Shown: one piece after another, positions 23,446 to 35,257 of the stretch
Layout: each line of letters starts with the position of its first letter
Position numbering within the stretch: position 1 is the stretch's first letter
Assembly (NCBI GenBank): GCA_026120185.1
Contig: JANUWF010002342.1
Span: forward strand, 6,309,501 to 6,373,500
From: Voacanga thouarsii
Taxonomy: Eukaryota > Streptophyta > Magnoliopsida > Gentianales > Apocynaceae
Length of the DNA stretch: 64,000 bases
Direction of reading: 5' to 3'
The notes under the pieces: generated by a model
The model's database searches: none
Told to the model about the DNA's origin: nothing
What the model saw: the letters and a program-made list of their open reading frames with translations, nothing else
Translations under genes and position numbers: made by a program

Positions 23446-24845
23446 TTTATAGGTGCTAAAATTATCATTATTTTCTTAATTATTTGAGATTGTTTTGAGA
23501 TACGTTTTTTGTAGTAACTATGCATATTCCTTCCTATTTGACATTGTGTTTGTAGAAAGTGTTTTCGACGAATTTTGTTTAGATTTGAGTTAATTTCAAG
23601 AAAAAATGGAGATTATCCAGACACACCTGGCGTCAGGTCTGGCAAATGGACCAAGCGCTAAGTTCATTTTGGTTGGCCAGAGAAAAATAGAGCAAAATTC
23701 AGGGAGAGAACAGAACACACCTGGTGCCAGATGGGTCAACTGGACTCGGCGCCAGTCCCACTTTGGAGTGCAAGAATTCTGTATACGAATTTAGGAATTT
23801 TTCAATGCTTTCGGTATTTTCCAATCCTACTCGGCCAAGACTCCGCAAGTAATGAATTTGGCATCAAATAAGCTTATAAAAGCAAGAGAAAACATAAGAG
23901 ATTGAGAGTGAATACAACAACATAAATTCCAATCACTCAAAGAATGAGGAATTCACTAAATCAAGAAGGGTTGTTCAAGAGAGTTTTCAAAAGAGAAGAA
24001 GGAGGCTTATGTATGAGTATTTTCTTTTCCATAAACAATTATGTCCTTAATGTTTCCATTGTGATTTGACATTGTTTTTTGGAATTCATGATTTATTGAG
24101 TAATTTAGTATTTCGATCAATTCATTATTCATCTTGGGATTTGATTGCTTATTTTTCTTACGGAGTTGGTTGATTAGTTTTTGTTATTAACTTACTTGAA
24201 AAAAGTGGCTGGCAATGACTTCAATTGATTAATTTCATATTTTTTTACCTTTTAACTTGCTTAAAAAATGGGTTAATTGCCTATAACATTAGTAATCAAA
24301 TGTTGGTTGATGATTGCTAGAATATGGATTCATTGACTAATTTCATATTTTAAATCACCTAGAATATAGGGATTTATATGAGGATTGGTTTTAATGCATC
24401 TTTTGGATAAATTAGTTGAGATAGAATATGTTCACTAATTTAACTAAAAGATAGTGATTTTATGGATTACATATGAAGTGTGTCTATTTTAAATCCTTCA
24501 TAAGACCAAGATGATAATTGATTGTAATATTGGCTAAGTGATTCATTATCATGTTTTCAAAAGCTTTTGTCTAAATTGTATATTTTTACATCTTCGAGTT
24601 GTATATATTTTTTTATTTTTCTTATTATTTATTTTTTCACTTTATTGGGTCGGTTAAACAATGAATAAAAAGTGATTAGTATGTACTTATTTTTTTGAGG
24701 ATCAATACTCGTTAATTCCCTATGCTATGCTTGTAATGAGTATACTTGCTCGTATGTGTATTTTGGGATTAATATTTTAATTAAAACTTGACTAAGGGAT
24801 GAATTTAAATTTGATTATTTGTATACACCCAAAATTTACGCATCA
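23446..24845 (+). repeat. 3' LTR of element D1
   Basis: It follows the polypurine tract and ends ACGCATCA at 24,845 (1400 bp). The first two bases are TT rather than TG. GGCGCC-type dyads lie at 23,625-23,638 and 23,719-23,732, with a TATA-like CTTATAAA at 23,873. No primer site follows it, which confirms a 3' LTR. Flanks TTTCT (before 15,124) and ATTTT (after 24,845) do not form a clean duplication. Confidence 0.8.
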
Positions 24846-25439
24846 ATTTTTCTTACAATACAAAAGCAGTATATAACGGTGTTCTATCCCTGAACTAAAC
24901 AACTCTTAAATATTACAATATGCCTCCAAAATAGCTGAAAAATCATCATGTGTTTGTGTTTAGGGCACAGCCGGCCCCGATTTAGGCTCCTTGGACTGGC
25001 GCTGGTTCCGTTCTGTGAAAACAGTCAGCAAAAATGAAGCACGTCGAGCTGGATAGGGTATAACCGGCGCTAATTCAGGAACTTGGACCGAGGACCGGCG
25101 CCAGTTCCTCACTGGAGCAGTGCTCGTGACAAAAAGGGAACTTTGTCTTCTTTTACGGACCTAAGTCGGTGCCGGTTTCAGGCACTAGAACCGGCGCCGA
25201 TTATAGTCTGCTTACTATCGTTTCTGTGCGAACATCTTCTAGTTATCGTTCTTCATATACTAACAGCAAAGTGTACTGCCGCTCCTCTTCTAGCATTACC
25301 CTTATGCTATCCTACTTCAAATGTACTTGCAAATATGCTTAAAGGTTGTGTTGGAATTGTTTGGCATGGGCTCTCGTCAACGGACCAGGCAAGCTCGATT
25401 TTGATTCGATCTCATCCTCTCCTCCTTCTTGAGCTCAAT
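24846..25439. other. Unassigned segment with several GGCGCC palindromes
   Basis: I recognise no gene or element end here. It is more GC-rich than its neighbours and carries dyads at 24,995-25,006, 25,062-25,071, 25,094-25,105, 25,165-25,177 and 25,189-25,201, such as ACCGGCGCCAGT. The same motif marks Athila U3 regions elsewhere in the window, so it may be a fragment of another LTR. The 131-codon ORF at 25,083 has no family features. Confidence 0.4.
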
Positions 25440-25441
25440 CC

Positions 25442-25700
25442 CTATAGCCGAGTTGATTCCAATGAAAGTATAAGATGAAATGGAAGCACAAAAGACCTAG
25501 AATATGTAATCAGTAACATAGAACCATCCCCAACACTTATTTGATCAAAACCAAAATAGGAAGAGATGGAACAAAGCATACTAGGATCATTAGTCATGTG
25601 GGAAATAGTGTTCTTGAGTCCATAATCCAAATATTATCACCAAAATCCTGAGTAGAAAAAGTACCAAAAGCCTAAGGAGCAATGATACTAACTTCCTTGG
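25442..25700 (-). pseudogene. Copia protease fragment of relic F
   Basis: The minus-strand segment reads IMDSRTLFPHMTNDP followed by YFGFDQISVGDGSML. This corresponds to a copia aspartic protease and adjoining region; the usual W-DSGA-HHMT catalytic motif is DSRTLFPHMT. The longer leucine-rich ORF at 25,590-25,946 is mostly another frame of the same region and is not a membrane protein. Frame changes lie upstream. Confidence 0.65.
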
Positions 25701-25949
25701 TAACAAATAGACACAACTGAGAGACATAACCAAATCCACCGTAAGTATAACACTAAACAACATGTTAAAAAACATAAGGACCATTAGGAGATGTTGAAGT
25801 ACATAGGGCAGACCCAAAATGGCTCCGAGAGGAAGTAGAAGCAGCGAGAAGTCAAGGGTGAAAAGGACGAAATTCGCGATCAAAATCATTATTGGCATCA
25901 CGATGACTACCACGTGAAGGAGTAAATGGTTGATATTGACCAACAAAAT

Positions 25950-26644
25950 TTTTCTCCAAAGTAGAGTGACTAATCTACTATTTTTTATGCTTTACTTCTT
26001 CCAATAGTAGCAAATTTTTATGTTCATCAAATGACAAAAGAGGCTGGCGAGTAGAAAAATAGAAGTAATAACATTGTATTTAGAACCAAAACCCATTATA
26101 ATTTATAGAATAAGGTCACGAGAGGAAACATCTTCACCAATTGAAATGCTAGAATCATACAACTCTTTAGGTTTATTCAGAAACTTAATCATGGATAACT
26201 CACGCTTCTGCAGATTATAAAACTCTTAATGAAGAAAAATAATAAGAGGCTCAACATGATCTCAAAACATTTTCTCAATTTTAACCCAACATCATGAGTA
26301 GTAAGAGATTTATCGAGTATGATAACATTATGCAGAATATCATAAGAGAGAGTAAATCAGTTCATAAGAGCACAAGAGAATCCAATTGATACCAGCACGC
26401 ATATTTGGGGATTATCAACAGGAAGGGGAAAAGAAGGGCCATCAATATGAGCATAAACTTGATGATTCTTCACATAGACAAAAATAATTCATACCATAAT
26501 GAATTGTTTGAATGATCTTAGGTTTTAGGGATATGATTATGAATGTTTGAGAAAGAAAAAGTGGGGTGTGAACCACCATCGGATGCCAAAGTTAGAGAGG
26601 CATCACCAATGGTAGCAGATGTTGAAGAATAGCCTAACATTATG
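25950..26644 (-). pseudogene. Copia gag remnant of relic F
   Basis: The start codon is at about 26,644 on the minus strand (MLGYSSTSATIGDASL). After a stop, other frames show KNHQVYAHIDGPSFPLP and, further on, EHKNLLLLEEVKH. These blocks are typical of copia gag N-terminal and central regions. Several stops and frameshifts are present. Confidence 0.6.
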
Positions 26645-26700
26645 AAGAGAACTGAGAAAAGAGAAAAATGGTAGAGAAAAATAGAAGAATTATTAAAAGA

Positions 26701-26715
26701 TAGGCTCTGATACCA
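26701..26715 (-). other. Primer-binding site of relic F (initiator Met-tRNA)
   Basis: The minus strand reads TGGTATCAGAGCCTA, the classic plant copia primer site, directly beside the LTR end TTTTCA at 26,716. Confidence 0.8.
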
Positions 26716-26883
26716 TGAAAATATGGAAGAGACTAAATGCCTTGTATATTCATTATCAACAATATATAAAAGTGGTACAACAGATATACTGTACAAATGA
26801 GGTAAGTAAATATACACAAGAATATACTATAAAAATAAGGAAAGTAAATATATACAATATATATATATATATATATGCTAACA
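26716..26883 (-). repeat. Putative 168-bp LTR of relic F
   Basis: The minus-strand termini are TGTTAGC and ATATTTTCA. The interval contains a 20-bp AT microsatellite at 26,857-26,876. The outer boundary is inferred only from the TG...CA ends. No second LTR is present to confirm it. Confidence 0.45.
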
Positions 26884-27300
26884 ATATCGAAAAATATTAT
26901 ATCATAAAAATAAAATATAATAGGACCTTATCATACTCCATACCACCCAGGGATTATTCTCACTTAAACTACTTTAAGTTGGCCGAATCAAGAACAATTA
27001 TATTACTGACAGTCTACATCAGCTCTCATAAACCTTTGAATCTTTCTGAAATAAAGATATTTTCAAAACCTAAAATATCAAAAGTTCTCACATCTATACA
27101 TTTTATCGATTGACGTTGCCATTCGGAAAAAAATTAAAAAAAATTATATTTTTTAAAATAAAGTAGGACATGAGGGTCAGAGCAACCAAGAGAACTCAAC
27201 TCATGCCTAAAAACAAAACCAAACCCTACCTAGCTCGAGTTCACCATTTTGGGAAAAGTAAAAATTAAACAAAATATATTAAAAGTAGATCACTGAGAGC
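26884..27300. other. Unassigned AT-rich segment
   Basis: It lies between the putative LTR of F and the LTR of copia D. I see no motif, repeat or element end that identifies it. The open frame at 26,715-27,113 crosses the F LTR and is not supported. Confidence 0.4.
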
Positions 27301-27622
27301 ATACATTAGCCCTCAAAAATCTTCATATCATTCTTTCTTGACAGAAAGATTTCTTTCCTTCCTAAAAAGGGCACTGTGTTGTGTTTTGATTAAGTCTAGT
27401 AAGGTCACTTAATGTTTGAGATAAGTGTAATCCTTGTATTTTCATTAAAGTTTTAGTGGATTTTTTTACTGGTCTAAGACCCATAGACGTAGGCTTATTA
27501 GCCGCATTGCGTTACCAATTTGTTGTGTTTGTTAAACTCTTTAAATTATTATGTGTCAAATTGATATAGCTTTAACAAGAAGTTTAATAAAATCACAGGA
27601 GATTGACAAGCTAAACCTAACA
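27301..27622 (+). repeat. 5' LTR end of copia D
   Basis: The sequence ends ...CTAAACCTAACA two bases before the Met-tRNA-like primer site. The 5' boundary is not resolved. A TGTTGTGTTTTGATT at about 27,375 is one candidate start. No promoter could be confirmed. Confidence 0.45.
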
Positions 27623-27696
27623 AGTGGTATTAGAGCTTTGGTCATTGAGTTGCTATTAACGTAGTAGGTGAGATCTTAGAAGTTAGTTTGAAAAAC

Positions 27697-28900
27697 ATGT
27701 CTAGACCAATAGATGAAGGAAACTCTGTCACATGACCACCATTGTTAAATAGCACAAATTATGCTTACTGGAAGACCACGATAAGAGTTTTTATCTGAAA
27801 CTAGGATATTGTTGCATGTACAGTGATTAAAGTTGAATAGAAACCACCAACCAAAATAGGTACCAGTGCTAGAGTGACTGAAGAAAGCAATCATAGAATG
27901 GATGAGTGAGGAATGTCAACTTGCAAATGTTAACGCTACGGCCTTAAATACTCTCTTTTTTTTTTTTTTTTTTTTTGCAGTTGGGCAAGAAGAATACAAG
28001 TTGGTCTCCACTTGTAAATCTGCTAAGGAATTGTGGGACAACTTCCAAATCATATTTGAAGGTACTTGCACTATTCGAATATCAAAAAGATAGTTGTTGA
28101 CAACACAGTTTGAGAAGTTAAAAATAGGTGAGCATAAGACCATAGTCATATTTGGAAATAAGTTTAGAGATATTAACAATCAGGCATATCACTTTGGTGA
28201 AGTCTACTCAGAAGAGAGACTAGTTTGGAAGATATTGAGATCAGTACCATCAAGTTTCCAACCCAAAGTTGCCGCCATTGAAGAATGTCGAGATGTGTCC
28301 ATAATGCAGCTGGATGAACTAATAGGTTCTCTTCAGACTTACAAGTTGAACCTTCAGTCTTAAACAAAATCCAAGGAGAAAGGAGTACCGCTAAAGGTCA
28401 AAGAGGAATCTGATGAAGATATAGGTATGTTGACAAGAAAGTTCAATAGAATACTAAAAAAAACGTAACAAGATGAATAAGCCTTTCAACAAGAAGTCCG
28501 ATAAGAAAACACATGCTGTTGATAAATAAAAAAAAAAAACCAACAGAAAACAAGAATCCTCTAAAAGGACCAAAATGTCATGAGTATGGTAAAATTGGAT
28601 ATATTCGCATTAACTGCAAAAATTTGAAAAATAAGCTAAAGAACAAGTCTTACAACATCACCTTGAGTGATAATGAGGGTGTCGCTCAAGATTATCCAAA
28701 GGAGTTAAGCACACATGAAGGAGATGATTTTGGACAGTCCTGTAATATCACTTTCAGTGTAGTTGTGAAGGAAGAAGCTATAAACGATGAGGAGCATATG
28801 TCGAAGAATGATGAGATGACATCAGAAACACTTCTGGATGTCAAACGGTGTAAAGCAAATCAAACGGTTGATGAAATAAGTTGAAAAACTCAATCAATCC
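27697..28900 (+). pseudogene. Gag of SIRE-like copia D (broken)
   Basis: The start codon at 27,697 opens MSRPIDEGNSVT. Then, through several stops, come the blocks PPLLNSTNYAYWKTTIRVFI, STCKSAKELWDNFQIIFEGT, TQFEKLKIGEHKTIV and ILRSVPSSFQPKVAAIEE with ELIGSLQTYKLNLQS. This is the UBN2-type gag of SIRE/Maximus copia. A degenerate zinc knuckle (CHEYGKIGYIRINC) follows at about 28,574. A run of 21 T at 27,956-27,976 lies within the coding region, where relatives have a short Phe-Asn-Ala segment. Confidence 0.8.
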
Positions 28901-29354
28901 CTTAGTGATCAACATCAGAAGTTAGGTATGTATGAAAGTGAACTTGATCAAAAAGAGAAAAAATTGAAACTCAAGAATTAGTAGTTACACACAGTAAACC
29001 AGCTATTGATGAACACTGAATCAGCTATCAAAAAGCTGAACACTGGAAAGGCAAAACTGGATGATATGTTGTCGTTTGGAAATTCACTACATGATAGGAT
29101 AGGATTAGATTATGATAAGTTCGACAAGAATATTAATACACATCATTCAAATAGGACAGTCACTGAGAAGAAAGGGTAACTGAGTGCCCAAGAAGCCACC
29201 TATTTATTATGACTATTTCTCTTGTAGGTCACAGGTGGAACATGTTCTTAAAGAGATTTAAGGATATATAACATTAACAGAAATATGTTAAACTAGAGTA
29301 TGACAAAGGTAAAAAATCTTAACAAGTAAAATGTGTCTGGATCAGAAAAGAACT
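28901..29354 (+). pseudogene. Gag-pol junction of copia D (degenerate)
   Basis: It continues the gag tail with many stops. Fragments such as YYDYFSCRSQVEHVLKEI are readable near 29,208-29,262. It is cut at 29,355 by the LTR of C3. Confidence 0.5.
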
Positions 29355-30870
29355 TGATAGGGGCAAAATTCATCTATATGTTTCTAGATATTTGAGGGTC
29401 TTGTGATACATTTATTGTAAATAACTAGACATATTTCTTCATATTTAATATTTTACCCTTGGAAAGGTGTTTTGGACTTTTATTATAGAAAACGATGAAA
29501 AAACATCAAATCTTCTCCGTCAGATCACGACAAATGCTAGCCATGACCAATAGAATCGGTACCGGCTCCATTCTAGAAATAGGGGAAATTTTTGTTGAAA
29601 AGATAGAGCACAATCGGGATGACCAAAGCACGGTCGGCGCCGGTCGTAATCCGCATAGCTGGTGCCGGCTCCACTCTGTCCAATGTCGACGAGCTTTTCA
29701 ATTTTATACGGATTTGGTGATTTTCCTAGAGTTTTAGCATTTTCCAATCTCTACTCGACCAAGAACTCTTAGCAGAAGATTTTTATCCCCTTAGAAGCCT
29801 ATTTAAATAAGAAAAACACAAGACAAAAGTATGAATTCAAGAATCAAATCAGAAAATTACTCATTGGAAGAGGAATTCATTACCAAGGAGGATTGTTCAA
29901 GAGAGTTTTTAAGGGAGAAGAAGAAGGCTTGTCTATGAGTTCTTTCTTTTAAATTTGTTTTCTTTTTCTTAAATAATAATGTAATTAATATTTTCATTGT
30001 AATTCAACATTGTTTTTATGATTCATTATTTCTTGAGTTAATTTAGTCTTTTGATCAATTAATTATTTATCTTGGGATTTGGTTACTTGTTTTGCGTACG
30101 GAGTTGGTTGCCTGATTTTTTTTATTAACTTGCTTGAAAAGGGAGTTGATAATAAATTCAATTCATTAATTTCATATTTGTTATCTCATAACTTACTTGA
30201 AAAATGGGTTAATTGTTAAGAACTTGGGTAATCAAAGGTTAGTTGATAATTGCTAGAATATGAATTCATTGACTAATTTCATATTTTAAATCGCTAGAAT
30301 ATAGGAATCTATATGAGAATTTATTTTAATGTATCTTTTGGAGTGCCGACGAGAGGAATCGGGTTTTCTTCTTATTGAATCATTCTTATAGATTGCTAGT
30401 AGTTTAGTTCCATTCAATCGCTTTTGATAAATTGGTTGAGACAGAATATGTTCACTAATTTAACTAGAAGATAGTGATTCCATGGATTGCAAACGAAGTG
30501 GATCTATATTAAATCCTTTATGAGACCAAGATGATAATTGATTGTGATATGTGCTAAATAATTCATTATCATATTTTCAAAAGTCTTTGTCTAAATTACA
30601 TATTTTTACATCATTGGATTGCATATATTTTTATTTATTTTACTCTTTATGATTTTATCTCTTTATTGAGTCGGTTAAACAATGAATGAAAAGTGACTAG
30701 TGTGTACTTGTTCATTTGAGGATCTATACTCGTTAATTAATTCCATATACTATACTTGCGATAAGTATACTTGCTCGTATGTGTATTTTAGAATTAACAT
30801 TTTAATTAAAACTTAACTAATGGATGGATTTAAATTTGATGATTTTTATACACCCATAATTTACTCATCA
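29355..30870 (+). repeat. 5' LTR of C3
   Basis: It starts TGATAGGGGCAAAATTCATC and ends TTACTCATCA. A TATA-like TATTTAAATA lies at 29,800, with GGCGCC-type dyads upstream at about 29,555-29,567, 29,633-29,645 and 29,658-29,671. The first kilobase matches the 3' LTR at 36,553. Confidence 0.85.
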
Positions 30871-30876
30871 AGTTTT

Positions 30877-30890
30877 TGGCGACGTTGCCT
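30877..30890 (+). other. Primer-binding site of C3 (tRNA-Asp type, diverged)
   Basis: TGGCGACGTTGCCT lies six bases after the LTR end (CATCA then AGTTTT). It is close to the complement of the plant tRNA-Asp 3' end. Confidence 0.75.
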
Positions 30891-31087
30891 AGAAATAATA
30901 TCATAAAAGCTTAGATTTCGTTAATTTAACCATTTATATATTTATATAGCTATATGTGAATATATGAATATGTATATATGTTCCTTGTATGAATAAGTGA
31001 CATATCTTATTATATGTCTACATGTACCTTAACTAGCTAAATTGATTTAATATTACATTGTGTATAGTACTAACAATTTCCTTTATG

Positions 31088-31883
31088 TAGGTAAGATGGT
31101 CAATTGTAACATGGGACGGTATTCTAACATGTCTCAAGAGATGACATCTTGACCATCCAACTCCACTACCTTAGAAAGGGTATTAGAAAATTTTGCCATT
31201 CATGTAACCAAATGCTTTCACGAGATAAATGAGACATTGGTAAAATTTGAGGAAATAATTAGAAATATGAAAAGGCAAATTTGGTTTTTAATGGATTTAG
31301 TGATAAAGTCACCATTAGGAGTGGAAACACAATATGATTCAGCTACAATTACATTCGAAGTGATAAGGAGCTACCCAATCCTAACACAGAACTGGCACCA
31401 TCTAAAGAAGATAAGCTGGAACTGACCCCTCTTAGTGAACCTTTTGAAAGACAACGTAAAAAACTAAAATTCCATCCACTAGTACCTTACCCTACTCGGA
31501 TGCAAAAAGTAAGAAAATATGCACAATTTGACAAGTTTTTAAAAATATTCAAACAACTGCACATAAACATTCCACTCAATGAGGCTTTGAAACACGTGCC
31601 CAAATATGCAAAGTTCCTCAAAAACATACTTGTTAACAAAAAAAGGTTGGAGGAATTATCTACTGTAATTCTAAATGAAGAATGCTCCACTATTTTGCAA
31701 GACCAACGGTCTTTGCCACGAAAAGAAAATAATCCAGGGAATTTCTCTATTCCTTGTCGTGTTTGTACTCTTACATTTTTTAATGCATTAGCAGACTTAG
31801 GTACTAGCATTAATCTTTTACCACATAAAACTTTCAAAAAGCTAGGTCTAGGTGAACCTAAGCCCACTAGGATGAGTATTTAA
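31088..31883 (+). pseudogene. Gag tail and protease N-terminus of C3
   Basis: The ORF at 31,500-31,883 includes YAQFDKFLKIFKQLHINIP and VPKYAKFLKNILVNKKRLEE, the conserved gag-protease junction. The protease motif LADLGTSINLLPHKTFKKL follows, with the catalytic Asp retained (unlike in B). Upstream, 31,088-31,500 has the preceding gag part with stops. The N-terminal two thirds of gag is absent between the primer site and this region. Confidence 0.8.
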
Positions 31884-32500
31884 CTTGCAAATAGATCTAT
31901 TAAATATCCTAGGAGAATAGTGGAAGATGTATTGGTTAAAATGGATAGATTCATATTTCCAATGGATTTTGTTATTATTGACATGGATGAAGATTATAAA
32001 GTTCCTTTAGTCTTAGGTTGACCTTTTCTAGCAACTACCAAAGCAATAATTGATATTCATGGGGAAAATTTGACACTTGGAGTTAGGGATGAAAAAGTCA
32101 TTATCAAAATCTATAAGAACATGCAACATCCTATTTCTTATGATAATTCTTATTTAAGAATAGATATTCTTGATGAGTCTATCTTTAATTTTGTGTAGGA
32201 ATCATTTGTCAAATGGTCTATAGACTTGATGAAACAATCCATTGCATATTTGAAGGATTCAGATAAGGGCCATGAGTTGGGAAAATTTGAGAAAATTGAA
32301 AAAAGAAATTTGGGAAAAATGAAGTCATCCATTGAGGAACCACCGAAATTAGACCTAAAAAACCTCCCCGAGCACTTGGAATATGCATTTTTAGCTAACG
32401 GAGAAAAATTGCCAGTGATAATAGCAAAAGACCTCACTTATGATCAAAAGACCAAATTTGTAAGTCTATTGAGAAAATATAAGGGAGTCATTGCATGAAA
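31884..32500 (+). pseudogene. pol: Protease C-terminus and linker of C3
   Basis: It contains DMDEDYKVPLVLG with a TGA replacing the usual Arg codon before PFLATTKAIIDIHG, then VIIKIYKNMQHPIS, a TAG stop at 32,196, and the linker KNLPEHLEYAFLANGEKLPV. It is collinear with D1 18,884-19,496 and B 4861-5331. Confidence 0.8.
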
Positions 32501-33420
32501 AATCATGAACATTAAAGGAATTAGTCCTTCCTTTAGCACTCACAAAATCTTGTTAGAAGAAGGAGTCAAACTCGTAGTGCAACCCTAACGTAGGTTGAAC
32601 CCAATATAAGTGATGTGCTAAAAGGTGAGGTGATTAAACTTTTAGATTCCGACATCATTTACCCTATTTCTGATGGTATTTAGGTGAGTCCAACATAAGT
32701 GGTACCAAAGAAGGCAGGAATGACTGTGATTTCAAATGAAAAAAATGAGTTGACCCCAATGAGATTGGTAACTGGTTAAAGGGTATGCATTGATTATAGA
32801 AAGTTAAAAGGGGTAACTAGGAAGGACCATTTCTCTCTTCCTTTCATTAATCAAATGGTAGAAAGATTAGTCGAACATAAGTTTTATTACTTTTTAGATG
32901 GTTTTTTCTAGTTACTTTCAAATTCCTATAGCATTGAAGGATCAAAATAAGACCACATTTACATGCCATTTTAGTACTTTTGCATATCGACGTATACCTT
33001 TTGGTCTTTGCAATGGTCTCGAAACTTTCCAAAGATATATAATTGCTATTTTCAAAGGACTTGTGGGCGACATCATTGAGGTATTTATAGATGATTTTTC
33101 TGTTTTTGGTTATTCTTTTGACTTATGTTTGGCCAATTTGGAAAATGTGCTTCAAAGGTGTGAAAAGACCAACCTCATGCTTAATTGGGAAAAATGTCAC
33201 TTCATGATGCAAGAAGGTATTATATTGGGACATAAGCTTTCAAGGAAAGGTATTGAGGTTGATAGAATAAAAATTGAAGCAATTGAAATCCTCCCTCCTC
33301 CAATTTCCATGAAGGCTATTTGAAGCTTTCTTGGTCATACAGGTTTTTATAGGAGGTTTATCTTAGATTTCTCAAAAATTCTAAACCTCTTACTTCTTTA
33401 CTTGAAAAAGATATTATTTT
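32501..33420 (+). pseudogene. pol: Reverse transcriptase of C3 (broken)
   Basis: The fingers at about 32,600-32,830 hold stops (for example TGG-to-TAA-like at 32,777). The palm ORF at 32,898-33,323 has DQNKTTFTCHFSTFAYRRIP and EVFIDDFSVFG, with both catalytic Asp residues present, then NWEKCHFMMQEGIILGHK. It ends at a TGA at 33,321 within the thumb. It is non-functional because of stops. Confidence 0.85.
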
Positions 33421-33900
33421 TTATTTTGATGAAAAATATCTCCATACTTTCAATGTACTTAAAAAGAAATTGATTAACTCTCATATTTTAATTGCACTAG
33501 ATTGGCCTCTTCCGTTTGAATTAATATGTTACGCAAGTAATTATGCAGTGGTTGTAGTGCTTGGACAAAGGAGGAATAATCATTTTCAACCCATCTATTA
33601 TGCAAGCAAAACTCTTACAACGACACAAGAGAATTACACTACAATGGAAAAATAATTGCTTGCAATAGTGTTTGCTTTCCATAAATTTCGTTCTGATCTT
33701 ATTTTGTCCAAAGTCATTGTGTATACGGATCATTCTGCCCTTAAGTGCCTATTAACCAAGCATGATTCTAAACCAAGATTAATAAGATGGGTTTTATTGT
33801 TGTAGGAATTTAACTTAGAGATTAGAGACAAAAAGGGAGCGAAAAATTTAGTTGCAAATCACTTATCTAAGTTGGAAAACCCCAACATAGAACCTTTGGC
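33421..33900 (+). pseudogene. pol: RNase H of C3 (broken)
   Basis: FELICYASNYAVVVVLGQRR lacks the first catalytic Asp (normally DASDYAVG, here YASNYAV). HFQPIYYASKTL and ENYTTMEK follow, then a stop at 33,653. After that come AIVFAFHKF and [12 protein letters not shown] in the following stretch. The loss of the active-site Asp adds to the stops. Confidence 0.8.
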
Positions 33901-35257
33901 CAAATGAGACATCAATGACACCTTCCCAAATAAACAACTTTTACTCGTCAATGGTAAGATTTCTCAAACACCTTGGTATGCAGATTTTGCTAACTACTTG
34001 GTTGCAAGAATTATTCCGGAAGATTTCATTGCACAACAAAAGAAGAAATTCCTCCTCGAAGTAAAGCATTACTTTTGGGAAGATCCCTACTTGTTTCGGT
34101 ATTGTGTGGATCAAATCATTTGTAGATGTATAGATTCCGTGAAAAGTGTAAATATTTTGAAACATTGTCATGAAGGACCCATGGGAGGCCACTACCAAGG
34201 CAACAACACCGCAAGAAAGGTGCTTGAGTCAAAATTTTAATGGCCAACACTTTTTAAGGACTTTCACAGGTTTATTCAAAATTATGATAGGTGTCAACGT
34301 ACAGGTAACATTTCAAAATCTAATGAGATGTCATTGCAAATTTTTCAAACTAGTGAAATTTTTTATTATTGGGGAATTGATTTTATGGGCCCTTTTCCTA
34401 CTTCTGTGGGTAACAAATACATCTTGGTTGTTATTAAGTATGTATCTAAGTGGGTTAAGGTGCAAGCATTACCTACTAATGATGCTCGGGTTGTAATTAA
34501 ATTTCTTTAAAAACTTTTTACCTGTTTTGGTGTACCTAAGGTACTTATTGGTGATGGGAGAACCCACTTTTGTAATACCTAATTAGACAAAGTTCTTAAA
34601 CATTTAGGGGTTACTCATAAGTTTACTATCCCCTATTACCCCCCAAAAAAGTGGTCAAGTTGAGGTGGCTAATAGAGAGTTAAAAAGGATTTTGGAAAAA
34701 GTAGTTAATCATACGTGAAAGGATTAGAGTTTAAAGTTAGATGATACTCTTTGGACTTATAAGACTGCTTTCAAAACTCCTATTGGTACAACCCCCTATA
34801 GATTGGTGTATGAAAAATCTTGTTATTTACCTGTGGAAATTGAACACAAAACTTATTGGGCTCTCAAACTTGTTAACTTTGATCTTGAGCTTACTGGACA
34901 ATCTAGGTTACTCCACATGAATGCATTTGATGAATTGCACATGTTGTGTATGATAATTCTTTACACTACAAAGAGCAGGTAAAACAGTGTCATGATAAAC
35001 ACATTGCTCAATCCCGGGAGTTTAAAGAAGGTGATCAAGTGTTGTTATTTAATTTTCGCTTACGCCTTTTTTCGGGTAAGTTGAAATCAAGATGGTCAGG
35101 GTTGTATGTGGTGACTAAGGTTTTTTCTTTTGGTACTCTTGAAGTCTCTCACTCAGTTAACTGTACTTTTAAAGTCAATGAAAATAGGGTGAAGCATTAT
35201 TTTGGTGAGATTTTTGAAACCTTAGATCATGTGGATATTTTCCTCTATGATCCTTAA
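33901..35257 (+). pseudogene. pol: Integrase of C3 (broken)
   Basis: The ORF at 33,998-34,240 covers the linker and zinc-binding part (EVKHYFWEDPYLFRYC, then ILKHCHEGPMGGHYQ). The core at 34,328-34,510 has [19 protein letters not shown], with the first catalytic Asp present. The second Asp region reads IGDGRTHFCN (usual SDRGTHFCN). The QVEVANRELK Glu region follows a one-base frame change at about 34,650. The C-terminal ORF at 34,946-35,257 ends NRVKHYFGE, then FLYDP and a stop. Confidence 0.85.

Larger units (their letters stand above)
25440..26883 (-). mobile_element. Ty1/copia relic F (5' part)
   Basis: On the minus strand it has a short putative LTR (26,883-26,716; TGTTAGC...TTTTCA), a Met-tRNA primer site, a degenerate gag and the start of pol up to protease. 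It is truncated at about 25,440. Integrase and everything downstream is missing. Confidence 0.65.

Noticed and set aside
25590..25946. Leu/Val-rich ORF resembling a membrane protein
   Set aside because: Another minus-strand frame of the same bases reads as copia gag-protease, with DSR...HMTNDP and FGFDQISVGDGSML. The hydrophobicity is a frame artefact.
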